From Streptomyces sp. WMMC500 (GTDB taxonomy: Bacteria > Actinomycetota > Actinomycetes > Streptomycetales > Streptomycetaceae): a stretch of 64,000 bases of DNA. Made by a program: the position numbers and the translations under genes. Positions 9,113 through 18,629 of this stretch are shown here, one piece after another. The notes beneath the pieces are model-generated. The model searched no databases. It saw only the letters and a program-made list of their open reading frames with translations, and had not been told where the DNA came from. The stretch spans positions 5,591,001 to 5,655,000 of the forward strand of contig NZ_CP114905.1 of NCBI RefSeq assembly GCF_027497195.1, written 5' to 3'. How positions within the stretch are numbered: position 1 is the stretch's first letter; each line of letters starts with the position of its first letter.

Positions 9113-10561
9113 ATGCGGGGTGTGAGGTCGGCGGTCGGGGCCGTGGCGGTGCTGGGGCTGATCGCGGGCTGCGGGGGCGATTCCGGTGGCGACGGCGGCT
9201 CCGGCGACCCGGGCAAGGCGGGCGCAGAGGCGGGTGCCGAGGCGGACGGCGGGGCGGCGGCCGGGCCGGTGGGGACGTCGCCGGTGCCGCAGGCGTACGA
9301 CGGGGCCGAGGGCTGGTCGCAGCCGCTGGAGTGGCTGGCCGGCTCGACGGCCACCGCGACGCCCGTGACCGTAGCGCCGCGCGCGGACACCGTGGCGTAC
9401 CTCCTCGGCACCTCCGACGCCTCCGGCGGCTCGGGCGGCTACACCGTCGAGGCCCGCGACGCCCGCTCCGGCGATCTGCGCTGGTCGAGCGGGAAGTGGA
9501 CCCCGCCGCCGCCCGCCGAGGATCCGTCGGCCGACGGGGCGCCGACGGTCCCCAGCGTGGCCACCGTGGTGCAGGACGGTCGCGAGTACGTCGTCGTCTG
9601 GGCACACGGCATGGAGGGCAAGGACGAGTTGCACGACGGCAAGGAGGTCGTGCGGCTGGCGGTCTTCCCCGCGGACGGCTCCGGCGACGCGACGGCGCCC
9701 GCGCGGCAGGTCTCCGTACCGGTGGACGCCCCGACCGGCGTGCAGGTGCGCGACGGCGGTGACGGGGCGCTGGTCACCTGGGAGCCCGTCGGGTCGGACA
9801 CCTACGGCGTGTCCGTGGACCTGACGACCGGCGAGAGCACCGCGTTCGGCTACGAGGACCTGGAGATGCCGCAGTGCGGTCCGGGGTCGTGCATCGACGG
9901 GAAGGTCGTCGGGGCGGGCGGCGACGGTCCCGTGGTGAGCATGGCGAGCGGCGGCTTCGGCGTCCCGGGCGGCTGGTTCAACGAGGACTTCGCGCCCGAA
10001 GGCGTGTGGAAGGACCCGTACGGCGACGAGATCAACGGCCGGGTGACGGCCGCCTCCCCCACGCACGTGGCCGCCGCCTGGCGGGTCGGCGAGGGCGGAT
10101 TCGACGCCGACTACATCTGGTCGGTGCACGACGCGCGGACCGGGGAACTCCGGGCGGAGGTGGACTGCGACGCGGAGGACGTGGCGGAGCAGGGGAGTGT
10201 GTGGGAGCGGGGGTCCGGCCGGACACCGGAGATGTCCGTCTCGCCGGGCGGCCGGTACGCGGCGGCGGGCCCGGCGGCGTTCGACCTGAAGACCGGCGAG
10301 GGCGTCTGCCTGGCCGGCGACGGCGACCGCAAGGACATGCACCTGCTGTCGGTCACCGACGACGGCACGGGCTACGGCTTCGTCACCGAGGAGACGGAGG
10401 GCCCGCAGACCGCCGTCCAGGTCGACCTCGCGACCGGCGACCCCGAGGCGCTGCCGGACGGCACCGACCTCCCGTACCGCCCCCTGCGGGACACCGCGCT
10501 GTTCCTCCCCCTGATCGGCGGCGGCGACACCCCGGCGGTGCAGGTGCTGCACCGGCGCTAG
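9113..10561 (+). CDS. Secreted lipoprotein, probable beta-propeller, function unknown
   Basis: 482 aa. The ATG at 9113 follows AGGGGGAG. A lipoprotein signal ends in LIAGC (Cys ~24), then a Gly/Ser/Ala-rich tether. The remaining ~420 residues have repeating beta-rich segments of the kind V-x-ARDARSGDLRW and VDLTTGE/VDLATGDPEAL. These resemble PQQ/WD-like propeller blades in which each blade ends by recalling a value, as in BamB-like proteins. No catalytic motif is visible. It would sit on the outer face of the membrane. It stands alone and lies upstream of the secreted sialidase, with 139 bases between them. Confidence 0.7.
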   Translation: MRGVRSAVGAVAVLGLIAGCGGDSGGDGGSGDPGKAGAEAGAEADGGAAAGPVGTSPVPQAYDGAEGWSQPLEWLAGSTATATPVTVAPRADTVAYLLGTSDASGGSGGYTVEARDARSGDLRWSSGKWTPPPPAEDPSADGAPTVPSVATVVQDGREYVVVWAHGMEGKDELHDGKEVVRLAVFPADGSGDATAPARQVSVPVDAPTGVQVRDGGDGALVTWEPVGSDTYGVSVDLTTGESTAFGYEDLEMPQCGPGSCIDGKVVGAGGDGPVVSMASGGFGVPGGWFNEDFAPEGVWKDPYGDEINGRVTAASPTHVAAAWRVGEGGFDADYIWSVHDARTGELRAEVDCDAEDVAEQGSVWERGSGRTPEMSVSPGGRYAAAGPAAFDLKTGEGVCLAGDGDRKDMHLLSVTDDGTGYGFVTEETEGPQTAVQVDLATGDPEALPDGTDLPYRPLRDTALFLPLIGGGDTPAVQVLHRR

Positions 10562-10700
10562 GAGCCGCCGCCGGGGCGGATCGGACCCGGGCGGTGCGCC
10601 GGCGCGCCCGGAGCGGGGCGGGTTTCCCGCCCGGCGAGGTGTGTGGCTTCGGGATCGCGGGCATGCCCTCGATCGCCGTTCGACCGAGAGGTGAGACGCC

Positions 10701-11984
10701 ATGCAGCCAGCCACGTCAGCCACGGCCCGTGCGACACCGACCGCCACCGCGACCGCCGCCGCCCCGTCCCGGCGGCGCCGTTCGGCGGTGGCCGGGATGG
10801 TGACCGCGCTGGTGGCCCTGGGCACCGCGCTGCCGGGCACCGCCGCGGGGTCGGCGAAGGGGCCGGACGGGCACGGGGGTTGCGACGCGTCGGTGCCGTT
10901 CGTGTCCGGCGAGGGCGCGACGCTGTACCGCGTGCCCGCGATCGTCCGGGCGGCCGACGGCGCGCTCGTCGCCTTCGCCGAGGCACGCGAGACGCGCGCG
11001 GACACCGGCCCGATCGACATCGTCAGCCGCCGCTCCTCCGACGGCGGCTGCACCTGGGGGCCGCGGACGGTGGTCGCGGACCAGGGCGAGGACACGATCG
11101 GCAACCCCGCACCCGTGGTCGACCCGGTCACCGGCGACATCGTGCTGCTCAGCACCCGCAACGACGGCGACGCGACGGAGACCGAGATCCGCCGGGGCGA
11201 GGTACCGCCGGAGGACAGCCGCCGGGCGTTCGTCCAGACCAGCCGGGACGACGGGCGGACGTTCAGCCGGCTGCGCGAGATCACCCCATCGGTGAAGCGG
11301 CCCGACTGGCGCTGGTACGCCACGGGACCGGGCCACGGCATCGCGCTGACCCGCGGCGACCACCGCGGCCGGCTCATCATCCCGTCCGACCACACCAACG
11401 CGCCGCCCCCCGGGTCGCCGGACCTCGGCGACGAGCGCAAGTACAACGCCGCCCACAGCCTCTACAGCGACGACCACGGGCAGACCTGGCAGATCGGTTT
11501 CAGCGACGACACCGACGACGGCTACGTGAACTCCAACGAGACCACCGCGGCCGAACTCCCCGACGGCACCGTCTACTTCAACACCCGCGACGGCTACGGC
11601 AGCTCCCCCGAGAACCGCGCCGACGCCACCTCCCACGACGGCGGCGAAACCCTCACCACCCCGTTCCGCCCCCAACCCGACCTCGCCGGCCCGATCGTCC
11701 AGGCCAGCGTCCTGCAGATCCGCGGCCGCGGCGGCCCGCTCCTCTACTCGGGCCCGTCGGACCCCGGCAGCCGCGCGGCGATGGCGATCCGCGTCAGCGA
11801 GGACGGCGGCCGGAGCTGGCAGCACCGGTACCTGGTCTCCGACGCCCGCGCCGGGTACTCGGACCTCGTCCAACTGCCGGGCGGGCAGGTCGGCCTGCTG
11901 TACGAGACCGGTGAGACCGACACGTACGCGACGATCAGGTTCGTCCGCATCGACCTGGGGGACATCGCGGGGGCGAACGACTGA
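10701..11984 (+). CDS. Secreted exo-alpha-sialidase (GH33-like)
   Basis: 427 aa. A signal peptide with an RRRR start precedes a hydrophobic core and cleavage near residue 49. The mature enzyme has the RIP-type motif as YRVPAIV (Arg 77, which would bind the sialate carboxylate). Asp-box repeats follow at SSDGGCTW, SRDDGRTF, SDDHGQTW, SHDGGETL and SEDGGRSW. WYATGPG and the NSNETTAAEL / YFNTR stretches are where family members carry their carboxylate-binding and nucleophile-activating residues; the YSDLVQL Tyr is the likely nucleophile. It should release terminal sialic acid from glycoconjugates outside the cell. Length and motif order fit single-domain bacterial sialidases without a carbohydrate-binding module. 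AGGTGAG lies upstream of the ATG. Confidence 0.9.
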   Translation: MQPATSATARATPTATATAAAPSRRRRSAVAGMVTALVALGTALPGTAAGSAKGPDGHGGCDASVPFVSGEGATLYRVPAIVRAADGALVAFAEARETRADTGPIDIVSRRSSDGGCTWGPRTVVADQGEDTIGNPAPVVDPVTGDIVLLSTRNDGDATETEIRRGEVPPEDSRRAFVQTSRDDGRTFSRLREITPSVKRPDWRWYATGPGHGIALTRGDHRGRLIIPSDHTNAPPPGSPDLGDERKYNAAHSLYSDDHGQTWQIGFSDDTDDGYVNSNETTAAELPDGTVYFNTRDGYGSSPENRADATSHDGGETLTTPFRPQPDLAGPIVQASVLQIRGRGGPLLYSGPSDPGSRAAMAIRVSEDGGRSWQHRYLVSDARAGYSDLVQLPGGQVGLLYETGETDTYATIRFVRIDLGDIAGAND

Positions 11985-12146
11985 GCCACCGCCGCTGGGC
12001 GGACCGGCGTTCCCAGCCCCGGAGGTAGCCGAGGACCGCACGCAGCTCGGCGGGGTGAGCCGGGAGACGCTGCCCCGGGCACGCGGTGCAACGCCGCATG
12101 GGCCGCACGGGCCCTCGGACTCCCGGAGGCCCCCGGGTGGGAGCGA

Positions 12147-12631
12147 TCAGGCGAGCGATGCCGGGTTCTGCCCGGCCGCGCTCGCCGTGGTGACCAGGCG
12201 TTTCGCCGTGCACCGCAGGGCTTCCACCCGCGCCGGCACCACCTCCATGCCGAAGGCGACGGCCATCTCCTGGCAGGTCAACGGACCCTGCCCGAGCCGG
12301 ATCCGGTCCGCGAGCACGGCCAGGATGCGCTGGTAGTCCACCGACAGCACCGACCGGGCAAACCCCTCGCGCCACACCGGCACCTGCGACTTCGGCTTCG
12401 CCGCCCCCGGGACACCAAGGGTGCCTCCCCATCCCGCACCCGGGCGGCGACCTTGGTCTCGGCGGTGATGCCCCCGGCCGGGGCCAGCACCGTTTCGACC
12501 CGCCCACGGGCGATTACCCACTCCTGCTCCGCGAGTTCGGCCTGAACACGGTCGGCCTCCTCACGCAGTTCGTCGACACGACGACGAGCGGCGAGCTCGT
12601 GTTGTTCCAGCAGCCCGACCACCGACGGCAT
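12147..12631 (-). pseudogene. Frameshifted IS-associated coiled-coil protein gene
   Basis: The first part, from ATG 12631, reads MPSVVGLLEQHELAARRR and continues as a charged coiled coil with DELREEADRVQAELAEQE. Near 12400-12425 the frame shifts by one base. The second part continues as VPVWREGFARSVLSVDYQRI... and ends in a winged-helix-like stretch at 12147. The same layout (MPS start, N-terminal coiled coil, C-terminal HTH-like part) is found intact inside the 1644-bp IS at 44913-45428 and 61149-61664, so this is a diverged, broken relative. No transposase is recognisable next to it. The function of the family is not known to me. Confidence 0.6.
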
Positions 12632-12743
12632 CCGCGCCCTCCCAGGAAACGACGACCCGACAGGCCACCACTCCCACGCACACACCGCACCCGTCCCCGA
12701 CCAGCGAAAACTCAGTGATCACACCCGGAAAGACAACGGTTTC

Positions 12744-13280
12744 TCAGGGCTGGCGGTCCTCGGTGAGCGCTCGGCGGATGCCGGCCAGGCCGTACGCGAA
12801 GGCTCCGTCGACGTCGCCCCCTAGTCGGAAGACGCCGTTCAGCTCCATATCCATGAAGCCGATTGCCCAAGCCAGCATCAGGCGCGCAGCATCCTGCGCT
12901 TCCTGCTCCCCTACGAGATCCCTGGCGGCGATCAGTACCGGGCCGGCCACGCGGACGAGTGCCTGGGTCGGTGCATGCGTGGAGTTCATGAGCCGGAACC
13001 CCTCAGGCCGGTCCCGGGCGAACCGCCGGTACGCGTGTGCCAGTTCCTCAAGTGAGCCGTCGGTCGACTCCAGCAGGGCAACCAGGTCCCCAAGGGTGGC
13101 CTCTGCTACGGCGGCGAGCAGGGAAGCCCGGTTGTCGACGTGCTTGTACAGCGACGGTGCGCGCACCCCCACACGCTCGGCTACGTTCTGCATCGTCAAT
13201 CCCTGCTGGCCACGCACCTCCAGCAGCTCGCGGCCAGCAGCGATGATCGCGCTGAGCGACGTCTTCTCAGGGGTTGGCAT
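12744..13280 (-). CDS. TetR family regulator with WHG-type C-terminal domain
   Basis: 178 aa from the ATG at 13280, preceded by GGAAGGACG; a GTG at 13304 is possible but has no site. The HTH is ELLEVRGQQGLTMQNVAERVGVRAPSLYKHVDNRASLLAAV, a clear TetR pattern with the SLYKHV recognition helix. The C-terminal half (RPEGFRLMN... MLAWAIGFMDMEL) resembles the TetR_C_33/WHG domain. It is divergent from a truncated plus-strand gene starting at 13382 across a promoter with repeat elements, so its regulatory target here appears to have been lost. Confidence 0.88.
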   Translation of the reverse strand: MPTPEKTSLSAIIAAGRELLEVRGQQGLTMQNVAERVGVRAPSLYKHVDNRASLLAAVAEATLGDLVALLESTDGSLEELAHAYRRFARDRPEGFRLMNSTHAPTQALVRVAGPVLIAARDLVGEQEAQDAARLMLAWAIGFMDMELNGVFRLGGDVDGAFAYGLAGIRRALTEDRQP

Positions 13281-13304
13281 CGTCCGTCCTTCCACCTTCG
13301 ACAC

Positions 13305-13355
13305 GACAGCTATTGACGCTAGCCATCATAGCTACGTAGATTAGCCATCGCTCCC
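13305..13355 (+). promoter_or_regulatory. Promoter with probable TetR operator facing a truncated gene
   Basis: The plus strand has TTGACG (13313-13318) and TAGATT (13337-13342) separated by 18 bp, a good sigma-70-type promoter. AGCCATC is repeated directly at 13321 and 13343, and CTACGTAG at 13332-13339 is a perfect palindrome between the two hexamers. A regulator bound there would block the promoter. The divergent TetR gene at 12744-13280 is the natural candidate. Confidence 0.5.
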
Positions 13356-13760
13356 CAGGTCCTAGCTCACGGGAGGCACTCGTGACGCTCGCGCCCCCTC
13401 TGACCCACCGAAACGACGACGTGGTGGCCTGCCATCTCGTCGGTACTGCGGCAGGTACCACGCTCATCGGCGCCGGGTCCGCCCGGCCCCCGACGGGACC
13501 CGCCCCGCGAGCTTCGCTCCCCGGCCAAGTCCACCGACGATATCGGCGGACTCGCATCGATTCGCAGTGACTGCGATCACATCGGCCTCGCCGGCCGCCT
13601 GCGGGCCGCGGCGGCAACCACGCCGATTGCTGACGCGGATCGCCCGCGCGGTTTTTCCCCTGGCCACTCTCGTGGCTCCGGTCCGTTCTGCGTCCACGAC
13701 AACCAAGCCGATCACGGTCGCCGGCTCGGCGACAGAACCAAAGGATGCCCTGGCGGAATC
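13356..13760 (+). other. Non-genic stretch holding the truncated start of a lost gene
   Basis: A GTG at 13382 with GGGAGG upstream opens a 62-codon frame (MTLAPPLTHRNDDVVACHLV...). Its first ~40 residues look protein-like and then decay into Pro/Arg-rich sequence. This is best read as the 5' end of a gene once controlled by the neighbouring TetR regulator. From 13500 to 13760 I see no recognisable gene on either strand. Confidence 0.4.
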
Positions 13761-16757
13761 ATGAACGAGCCCCATGAAGGATCTTTGCGGTTTTCGGTGC
13801 TGGGGCCTGTGCGCGGGTGGCGTGGTGATCGGGAGTTGGAGTTGGGTTCGCCCCAGCAGCGGGTGGTGCTGGCGGCGTTGTTGTTGCGGTGCGGGCGGAC
13901 GGTGACGGCTGGTGAACTGGTCGATGCGGTATGGGGGGAGGAGCCGCCGGCCGCGGCCGTTTCCGTGCTGCGTACCTATGTGTCGCGGTTGCGTAGGGTG
14001 CTTGAGCCCGGTCGTGGTGCAGGTGTTGTGCCACAGGTGATTGTTTCGTCTGCGGACGGATATTTCGTCCGGGTTCCAGAGCTTGCCGTGGATCTGCATG
14101 TGTTCGAGCAGCGGGTTGCCGGGGCAAGGCGGTTGCGTGCTGCAGGTAACGTGCCGGCTGCGGGGGAGAAGTTGCGTGCCGCGCTGGAGGGCTGGGAGGG
14201 GGTGCCGCTGGCCGGGTTGCCCGGTCCGTTCGCGAAGGCTGAGCGATCCCGGCTGACGGAGCAGCGGCTGTCCGTGACGGAGATGCGGCTGGAAGCCGAT
14301 GTCCAGTTGCGGCGGCACAGCGAGGTGATCGCCGAGTTGGCCGTGCTGACCGCTGACCATCCGCTACGTGAACAGTTGAGCCGGCTTCTGATGCTGGCGC
14401 TGTACCGGTCCGGGCGGCAGGCTGAGGCACTGGCGGCGTATCGCACTTTGCACAGCACCCTGGCGGCCGAGCTTGGTATTGAGCCCGGTGCGGCGCTGCA
14501 GGAGTTGCACCACCGCATCCTGAACGCCGACACCTCCCTGGAGTTCGCCTCCGCGGATCACGTCTCCGCGCAGTTGGACGGCAGGCAGGGCAGGGACGGG
14601 GACGGGGAGGGGAGCAGGGTTTCACCGGCCGCCGAGCGCCAGGGCCGTCCGGCGCAGTTGCCCGCGGATTTGGCCACGTTCACCGGCCGGCATGCCGAGC
14701 TGGCGCAGATCGAGGCCATGCTGCCCGTGGGGGAGGAGCATCCGGCCACGGTGATCAGTGTGATCGGTGGTATGGCGGGGATCGGCAAGACTGCCCTGGC
14801 GGTGCACTGGGCGCACCGGATTGCGCATCGTTATCCGGACGGGCAGCTCTATATCAACCTGCGTGGCTTCGACCCGGCGGACTCGGCGGTGCCGCCGGCG
14901 GAGGCTGTCCGGATCTTCCTCGACGCGCTCGGTGTGCCCGCCCACCGTATCCCCACCGACCTGGAGGCGCAGGTCGCGCTGTACCGCAGCCTGGTCGCCG
15001 GCCGGCGGATGCTGATCCTCCTCGACAACGCCCGCGACACCGAACACGTCCGCCCCCTGCTGCCCGGCTGCCCCGACTGCCTGGTCATCGTCACCAGCCG
15101 CAGCCAGCTCACCGGCCTGATCGTGACCAACGGGGCGCAGCCGCTGACACTGAACCCCCTGCCGTCCACCGAGGCCCACGACCTCCTGGCCCGTCGCATC
15201 GGCACCGCGCGGCCTGCCGCGGAACCGGCGGCGACACGAGAGATCATCACGCGCTGCGCCCGGCTGCCGCTGGCCCTCGCCATCATCGCCGCCCGGGCCG
15301 CCACCCACCCCGGCTTCCCCCTCAGCGCCGTCGCCGAAGAACTGCGCGTCAACCGGGGGAGCCTCGACGCCTTCACCGGCGGCGACCTCGGCACCGACAT
15401 CCGCGCGGTCTTCTCCACCTCCTATGACGCCCTGTCCGTCCCGGCTGCCCGGCTGTTCCGGCTGCTTGGTCTGCACCCGGGCGCCGACATCTCCGCCCCC
15501 GCCGCGGCCGCCCTCTCCGCACTCCCCGTCCGCGAAACCCGGGGCCTGCTCACCGATCTGGCCCGCGCTCACCTGCTCACCGAACACGCCCCCGGCCGCT
15601 ACACCCTGCACGACCTGCTGCGCACCTACGCCGCCGAACGCGTCCAGGCGTACGAAGCGGAGGAAGACCGCACACAGGCAACCGAACGGGTGCTGTCCTG
15701 GTACCTGCACACCGCGGACGGCGTCCACCCCCACCTCACCCCGCACCGCCGCCGTATCCCCCTCACCCCACCACTCCCCGGCTGCACCCCGCTGGTGTTC
15801 ACCACTCGCGACCAAGCCCTGGAGTGGTGCGAGAAAGAGCGCCCCAACCTCGTCGCCGCCGTCCACCAGGCCGCCGCCCTCCAGCACGTCGGCATCGCCT
15901 GGAACCTGAGCGCCGCCCTCTGGGGATTCTTCTATCTCCGCAGCCACCTGCACGACTGGCTCGATGTCGCCAACACGTCCCTCAACGTCACCCGTGAAAA
16001 CCACGACCGGGTCGGGCAGGCATGGAGCCATGGCGACGTGGCCAATGCGCTGACATCGATGCGCAGATTCGACGAAGCCGCCACCCACCTCCGCCGGTCG
16101 ATGATCCTCTGGCGGGAACTCGGCGACATCCGCGGCAGGGCCCAAGCCGTGAGCAATCTGGGCAACGTCTCTCTCCATGTCGGCCGGCCTGACAAGGCCG
16201 TCGAATACGGCCGCCGCGCCCTGGCACTTCACCGGGCCGTCGGAAGTACCTGGGGAGAAGGCATCGTCCTGGCCAACCTGGGCGACGCCTACCAGCGCCT
16301 CGGCCGCTACGACGAGGCCGTCAGCCACCTCCAGGAGGCGCTGACGCTCCTGCGCGCCACCGGCAACAGCTGGGTCGAGGGCGTGACGCTCGACAGCCTC
16401 GGCACCCTCCAGCACCGGCTCCACCGCCACGAAGCAGCGATCGACCGCTACCACGAGGCACTCAGGGTGCACCGGGACGTCGGAAACCGCTGGGGCGAGG
16501 GCGACACCCTCGGCCACATCGGCGACGTCCTCCTCGACACAGGCGACCCGGAAGGCGCTCACACCACCTGGAGACAGGCACTCACAGCCTTGGAGGCGAT
16601 CGACCACCCCGACACAGAGAAGATCCGGGAGAGGCTCCGCCGTATGGACGAACGCTCGCCCGGCGCGGTGCCGCACACCGTCGATGCGGTCGGGGCGCCA
16701 TTCCTTGCCCCTACTGAACTTGATCGGGTGATGTCGGGCGGTCGGTCCGACAGTTGA
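13761..16757 (+). CDS. SARP family regulator with NB-ARC and TPR domains (AfsR-like)
   Basis: 998 aa. Residues ~10-100 form the OmpR-like DNA-binding domain (LGSPQQRVVLAALLL... VSVLRTYVSRLRRVL). The BTAD helical domain covers ~100-255. An NB-ARC ATPase follows, with P-loop GMAGIGKT at 337-344, Walker B MLILLDNA and CLVIVTSRS. TPR repeats occupy ~730-955 (NLGNVSLHVGRPDKAVEYG, NLGDAYQRLGRYDEAVSHL). This is the full AfsR architecture, a STAND ATPase that activates promoters of specialised-metabolism genes by binding direct repeats. No biosynthetic cluster is visible in the window, so its targets lie elsewhere or it is an orphan. The ATG at 13761 has only a weak GGCGGA site. An IS5-family relic begins just downstream. 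Confidence 0.92.
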   Translation: MNEPHEGSLRFSVLGPVRGWRGDRELELGSPQQRVVLAALLLRCGRTVTAGELVDAVWGEEPPAAAVSVLRTYVSRLRRVLEPGRGAGVVPQVIVSSADGYFVRVPELAVDLHVFEQRVAGARRLRAAGNVPAAGEKLRAALEGWEGVPLAGLPGPFAKAERSRLTEQRLSVTEMRLEADVQLRRHSEVIAELAVLTADHPLREQLSRLLMLALYRSGRQAEALAAYRTLHSTLAAELGIEPGAALQELHHRILNADTSLEFASADHVSAQLDGRQGRDGDGEGSRVSPAAERQGRPAQLPADLATFTGRHAELAQIEAMLPVGEEHPATVISVIGGMAGIGKTALAVHWAHRIAHRYPDGQLYINLRGFDPADSAVPPAEAVRIFLDALGVPAHRIPTDLEAQVALYRSLVAGRRMLILLDNARDTEHVRPLLPGCPDCLVIVTSRSQLTGLIVTNGAQPLTLNPLPSTEAHDLLARRIGTARPAAEPAATREIITRCARLPLALAIIAARAATHPGFPLSAVAEELRVNRGSLDAFTGGDLGTDIRAVFSTSYDALSVPAARLFRLLGLHPGADISAPAAAALSALPVRETRGLLTDLARAHLLTEHAPGRYTLHDLLRTYAAERVQAYEAEEDRTQATERVLSWYLHTADGVHPHLTPHRRRIPLTPPLPGCTPLVFTTRDQALEWCEKERPNLVAAVHQAAALQHVGIAWNLSAALWGFFYLRSHLHDWLDVANTSLNVTRENHDRVGQAWSHGDVANALTSMRRFDEAATHLRRSMILWRELGDIRGRAQAVSNLGNVSLHVGRPDKAVEYGRRALALHRAVGSTWGEGIVLANLGDAYQRLGRYDEAVSHLQEALTLLRATGNSWVEGVTLDSLGTLQHRLHRHEAAIDRYHEALRVHRDVGNRWGEGDTLGHIGDVLLDTGDPEGAHTTWRQALTALEAIDHPDTEKIRERLRRMDERSPGAVPHTVDAVGAPFLAPTELDRVMSGGRSDS

Positions 16758-16759
16758 GG

Positions 16760-17110
16760 GATTCGGTAGGTCAGTGCGGGTTTCGTAGCCGCGGGCCAGC
16801 CGGCGCGAGCGCATCAGCCAGGCGAAGGTCCGCTCCACGCACCATCGGCGGGGCAGCACCGCCAGCAGCAGGCCGAGAGTGTCGGTGACGATGTGCCGCT
16901 TGCGGCCGTTGACCTTCTTGCCGCCGTCGAACCTGTGGTGGCGGCCGGCACGCTCGCGGCGGCCTTGACCGCCTGGGCGTCGATGATGTCCGCGCTGGCT
17001 CGGCGTCCCGGCCCGCCGCCTGCCACACCTTCCCGCGCAGCCGGTCGTGCAACTCGGTGATCAACCCACTGTTGCGCCAGCGTCGCCAGCACGCGTAGAC
17101 CCGCTCCCAC
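16760..17110 (-). pseudogene. IS5-family transposase relic
   Basis: Three conserved pieces of a DDE transposase appear in shifted frames on the minus strand. The N-terminal-side piece has ELHDRLRGKV. The middle piece reads ASADIIDAQAVKAAA and runs toward the KKVNGRKRH segment. The C-terminal piece, from ~16859, is LPRRWCVERTFAWLMRSRRL with the catalytic Glu region. About 60 residues between LGLLLAVL and PRRWCVERT are missing, so it is dead by both deletion and frameshift. It is related to, but clearly not a copy of, the intact transposase at 44039-44971. Confidence 0.75.
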
Positions 17111-17246
17111 CGCCCATTCTGTCCGTCATGTCCGTGGGATACCGAAGCTGACGCGCAGGCCGGCGCCAGCCGCCGGAGTGAACCGTTGCCAGAGCCCAGC
17201 CGTAGTGCCGGCCGAGCCCGCCCAGTGCTGCATCGAGAGGAGCCCG

Positions 17247-18596
17247 ATGGCCGAGGCAGCCGCAGTCCTGGCCCGTTTCAGTGAACAGGTGCTGGGCGTC
17301 CCCCTGCCCGTGGGAATCCGCCTCTGGGACGAGAGCACGGCCGGTCCCGAAGACGGGCCGGCCTTCGTCCTGCGTAACCGCGAAGCCCTGCGGCGTCTGC
17401 TGTGGCGGCCCGGAGAGCTGGGGCTCGCCCGCGCCTGGGTGGCCGGAGACCTCGAAGTCGAGGGCGATCTGTACGAGCTGCTGGCACGGATCTCGACGCT
17501 GCTGTGGGAACGGGACCAGCCCGGCACCCGCGCGGCGGCGATCCGCAAAGCGCTGAGCGTGCTGACCACACCCGACAGCGTACGTACGGTGAGCCGGACG
17601 CTCGCCCTCGCGGGGAACGGGCTCCCACCGTCACCGCCCGACGAAGAGGTGGTGCGCCGTCGTGGGCCTGCGCACAGCCTGCGCCGTGACAAGGCAGCCA
17701 TCAGTCACCACTACGACGTCGGCAACGACTTCTACCGCCTGGTGCTGGGCCCCTCCCTCGTCTACTCCTGCGCCTACTGGGAGGGGGACCCGTCCTCCAC
17801 CGACTCCGGCGGCACTCTGGAACAGGCCCAGGAGGCCAAGCTGGACCTGGTCTGCCGCAAACTCGCCCTGCGCGAGGGGCAGCGGCTGCTGGATGTGGGC
17901 TGCGGGTGGGGATCGCTGGCCATGCACGCGGCCGAACACTACGGCGTACACGTCGTAGGGGTCACCATCTCCGGTGAGCAGGCCGCATTGGCTCGCGAGC
18001 GTGTCGCCGCGGCAGGGCATGAGCATCTGGTGGAGATCAGGTTGCAGGACTACCGGGAGATCGATGGCCCCCCTTTCGACGCGATCTCCTCGATCGGCAT
18101 GGCCGAGCATGTGGGCAGGAAGCGGTACCGTGCGTACGCGGATGTCCTGTACGAACTGCTGAAGCCGGGCGGGCGGTTGCTCAACCACCAGATAGCGCGG
18201 CGCCCTGTGCGGGACGAGAAGGAGTACCGCATGGACCCCTTCATCGACCGGTATGTCTTCCCCGACGGCGAGCTGGCGCCCGTCGGCTCCACTGTGTCGC
18301 TGCTGGAGGAAGCGGGCTTCGAGGTAGTCGACGTCGAGTCCCTGCGCGAGCACTATGCCCTCACGCTACGTGCGTGGGTGGCCAACCTCGAAGCGCGCTG
18401 GGACGAGGCGGTCAAGCTGACCTCGCCCGGGCGGGCGCGGGTGTGGCGCCTGTACATGGCGGCCTCAGCCGTCGGGTTCGAGAACAACACCATGGGCGTC
18501 AACCAGGTACTGACGGTCAGGACCGGCGGTGACGGCCGGTCCGGCATGCCCTTGCGCAGCAACTACCTCGGGACCTCGGCCTCGGCGCTCGCCTGA
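17247..18596 (+). CDS. Cyclopropane-fatty-acyl-phospholipid synthase family methyltransferase
   Basis: 449 aa. The ATG at 17247 has GAGAGGAG upstream. The N-terminal ~150 residues form the lipid-binding domain typical of actinobacterial CFA synthases (LGLARAWVAGDLEVEGDLY). The catalytic part includes ISHHYDVGNDFYRLVLG, with YSCAYW following. The SAM-binding motif is LLDVGCGWGS and the post-motif segment is ISSIGMAEHVG. It should transfer a methylene group from SAM to a cis double bond of a membrane phospholipid acyl chain. Length and motif order are normal for the family. It is a single gene; upstream is the IS5 relic and downstream a recombinase relic. Confidence 0.93.
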   Translation: MAEAAAVLARFSEQVLGVPLPVGIRLWDESTAGPEDGPAFVLRNREALRRLLWRPGELGLARAWVAGDLEVEGDLYELLARISTLLWERDQPGTRAAAIRKALSVLTTPDSVRTVSRTLALAGNGLPPSPPDEEVVRRRGPAHSLRRDKAAISHHYDVGNDFYRLVLGPSLVYSCAYWEGDPSSTDSGGTLEQAQEAKLDLVCRKLALREGQRLLDVGCGWGSLAMHAAEHYGVHVVGVTISGEQAALARERVAAAGHEHLVEIRLQDYREIDGPPFDAISSIGMAEHVGRKRYRAYADVLYELLKPGGRLLNHQIARRPVRDEKEYRMDPFIDRYVFPDGELAPVGSTVSLLEEAGFEVVDVESLREHYALTLRAWVANLEARWDEAVKLTSPGRARVWRLYMAASAVGFENNTMGVNQVLTVRTGGDGRSGMPLRSNYLGTSASALA

Positions 18597-18629
18597 CGCG
18601 CCGCCTGGCCGTCGACGGCCCGCCGACGG

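Noticed and set aside
7040..11446. 1468-codon minus-strand open frame
   Set aside because: Only 7040-8068 is a real gene (SDR). The rest is antisense to the TetR, lipoprotein and sialidase genes and has the Arg/Gly/Val-rich look of a high-GC shadow.
11935..12140. Minus-strand frame with RRCTACPGQRLPAHPAELRA
   Set aside because: It overlaps the sialidase 3' end, has no plausible start or relatives I recognise, and sits on the decayed IS-associated region.
14622..16859. Long minus-strand frame beginning with transposase-like residues
   Set aside because: Only the first ~30 codons are the IS5 relic; the remainder is antisense to the SARP gene.
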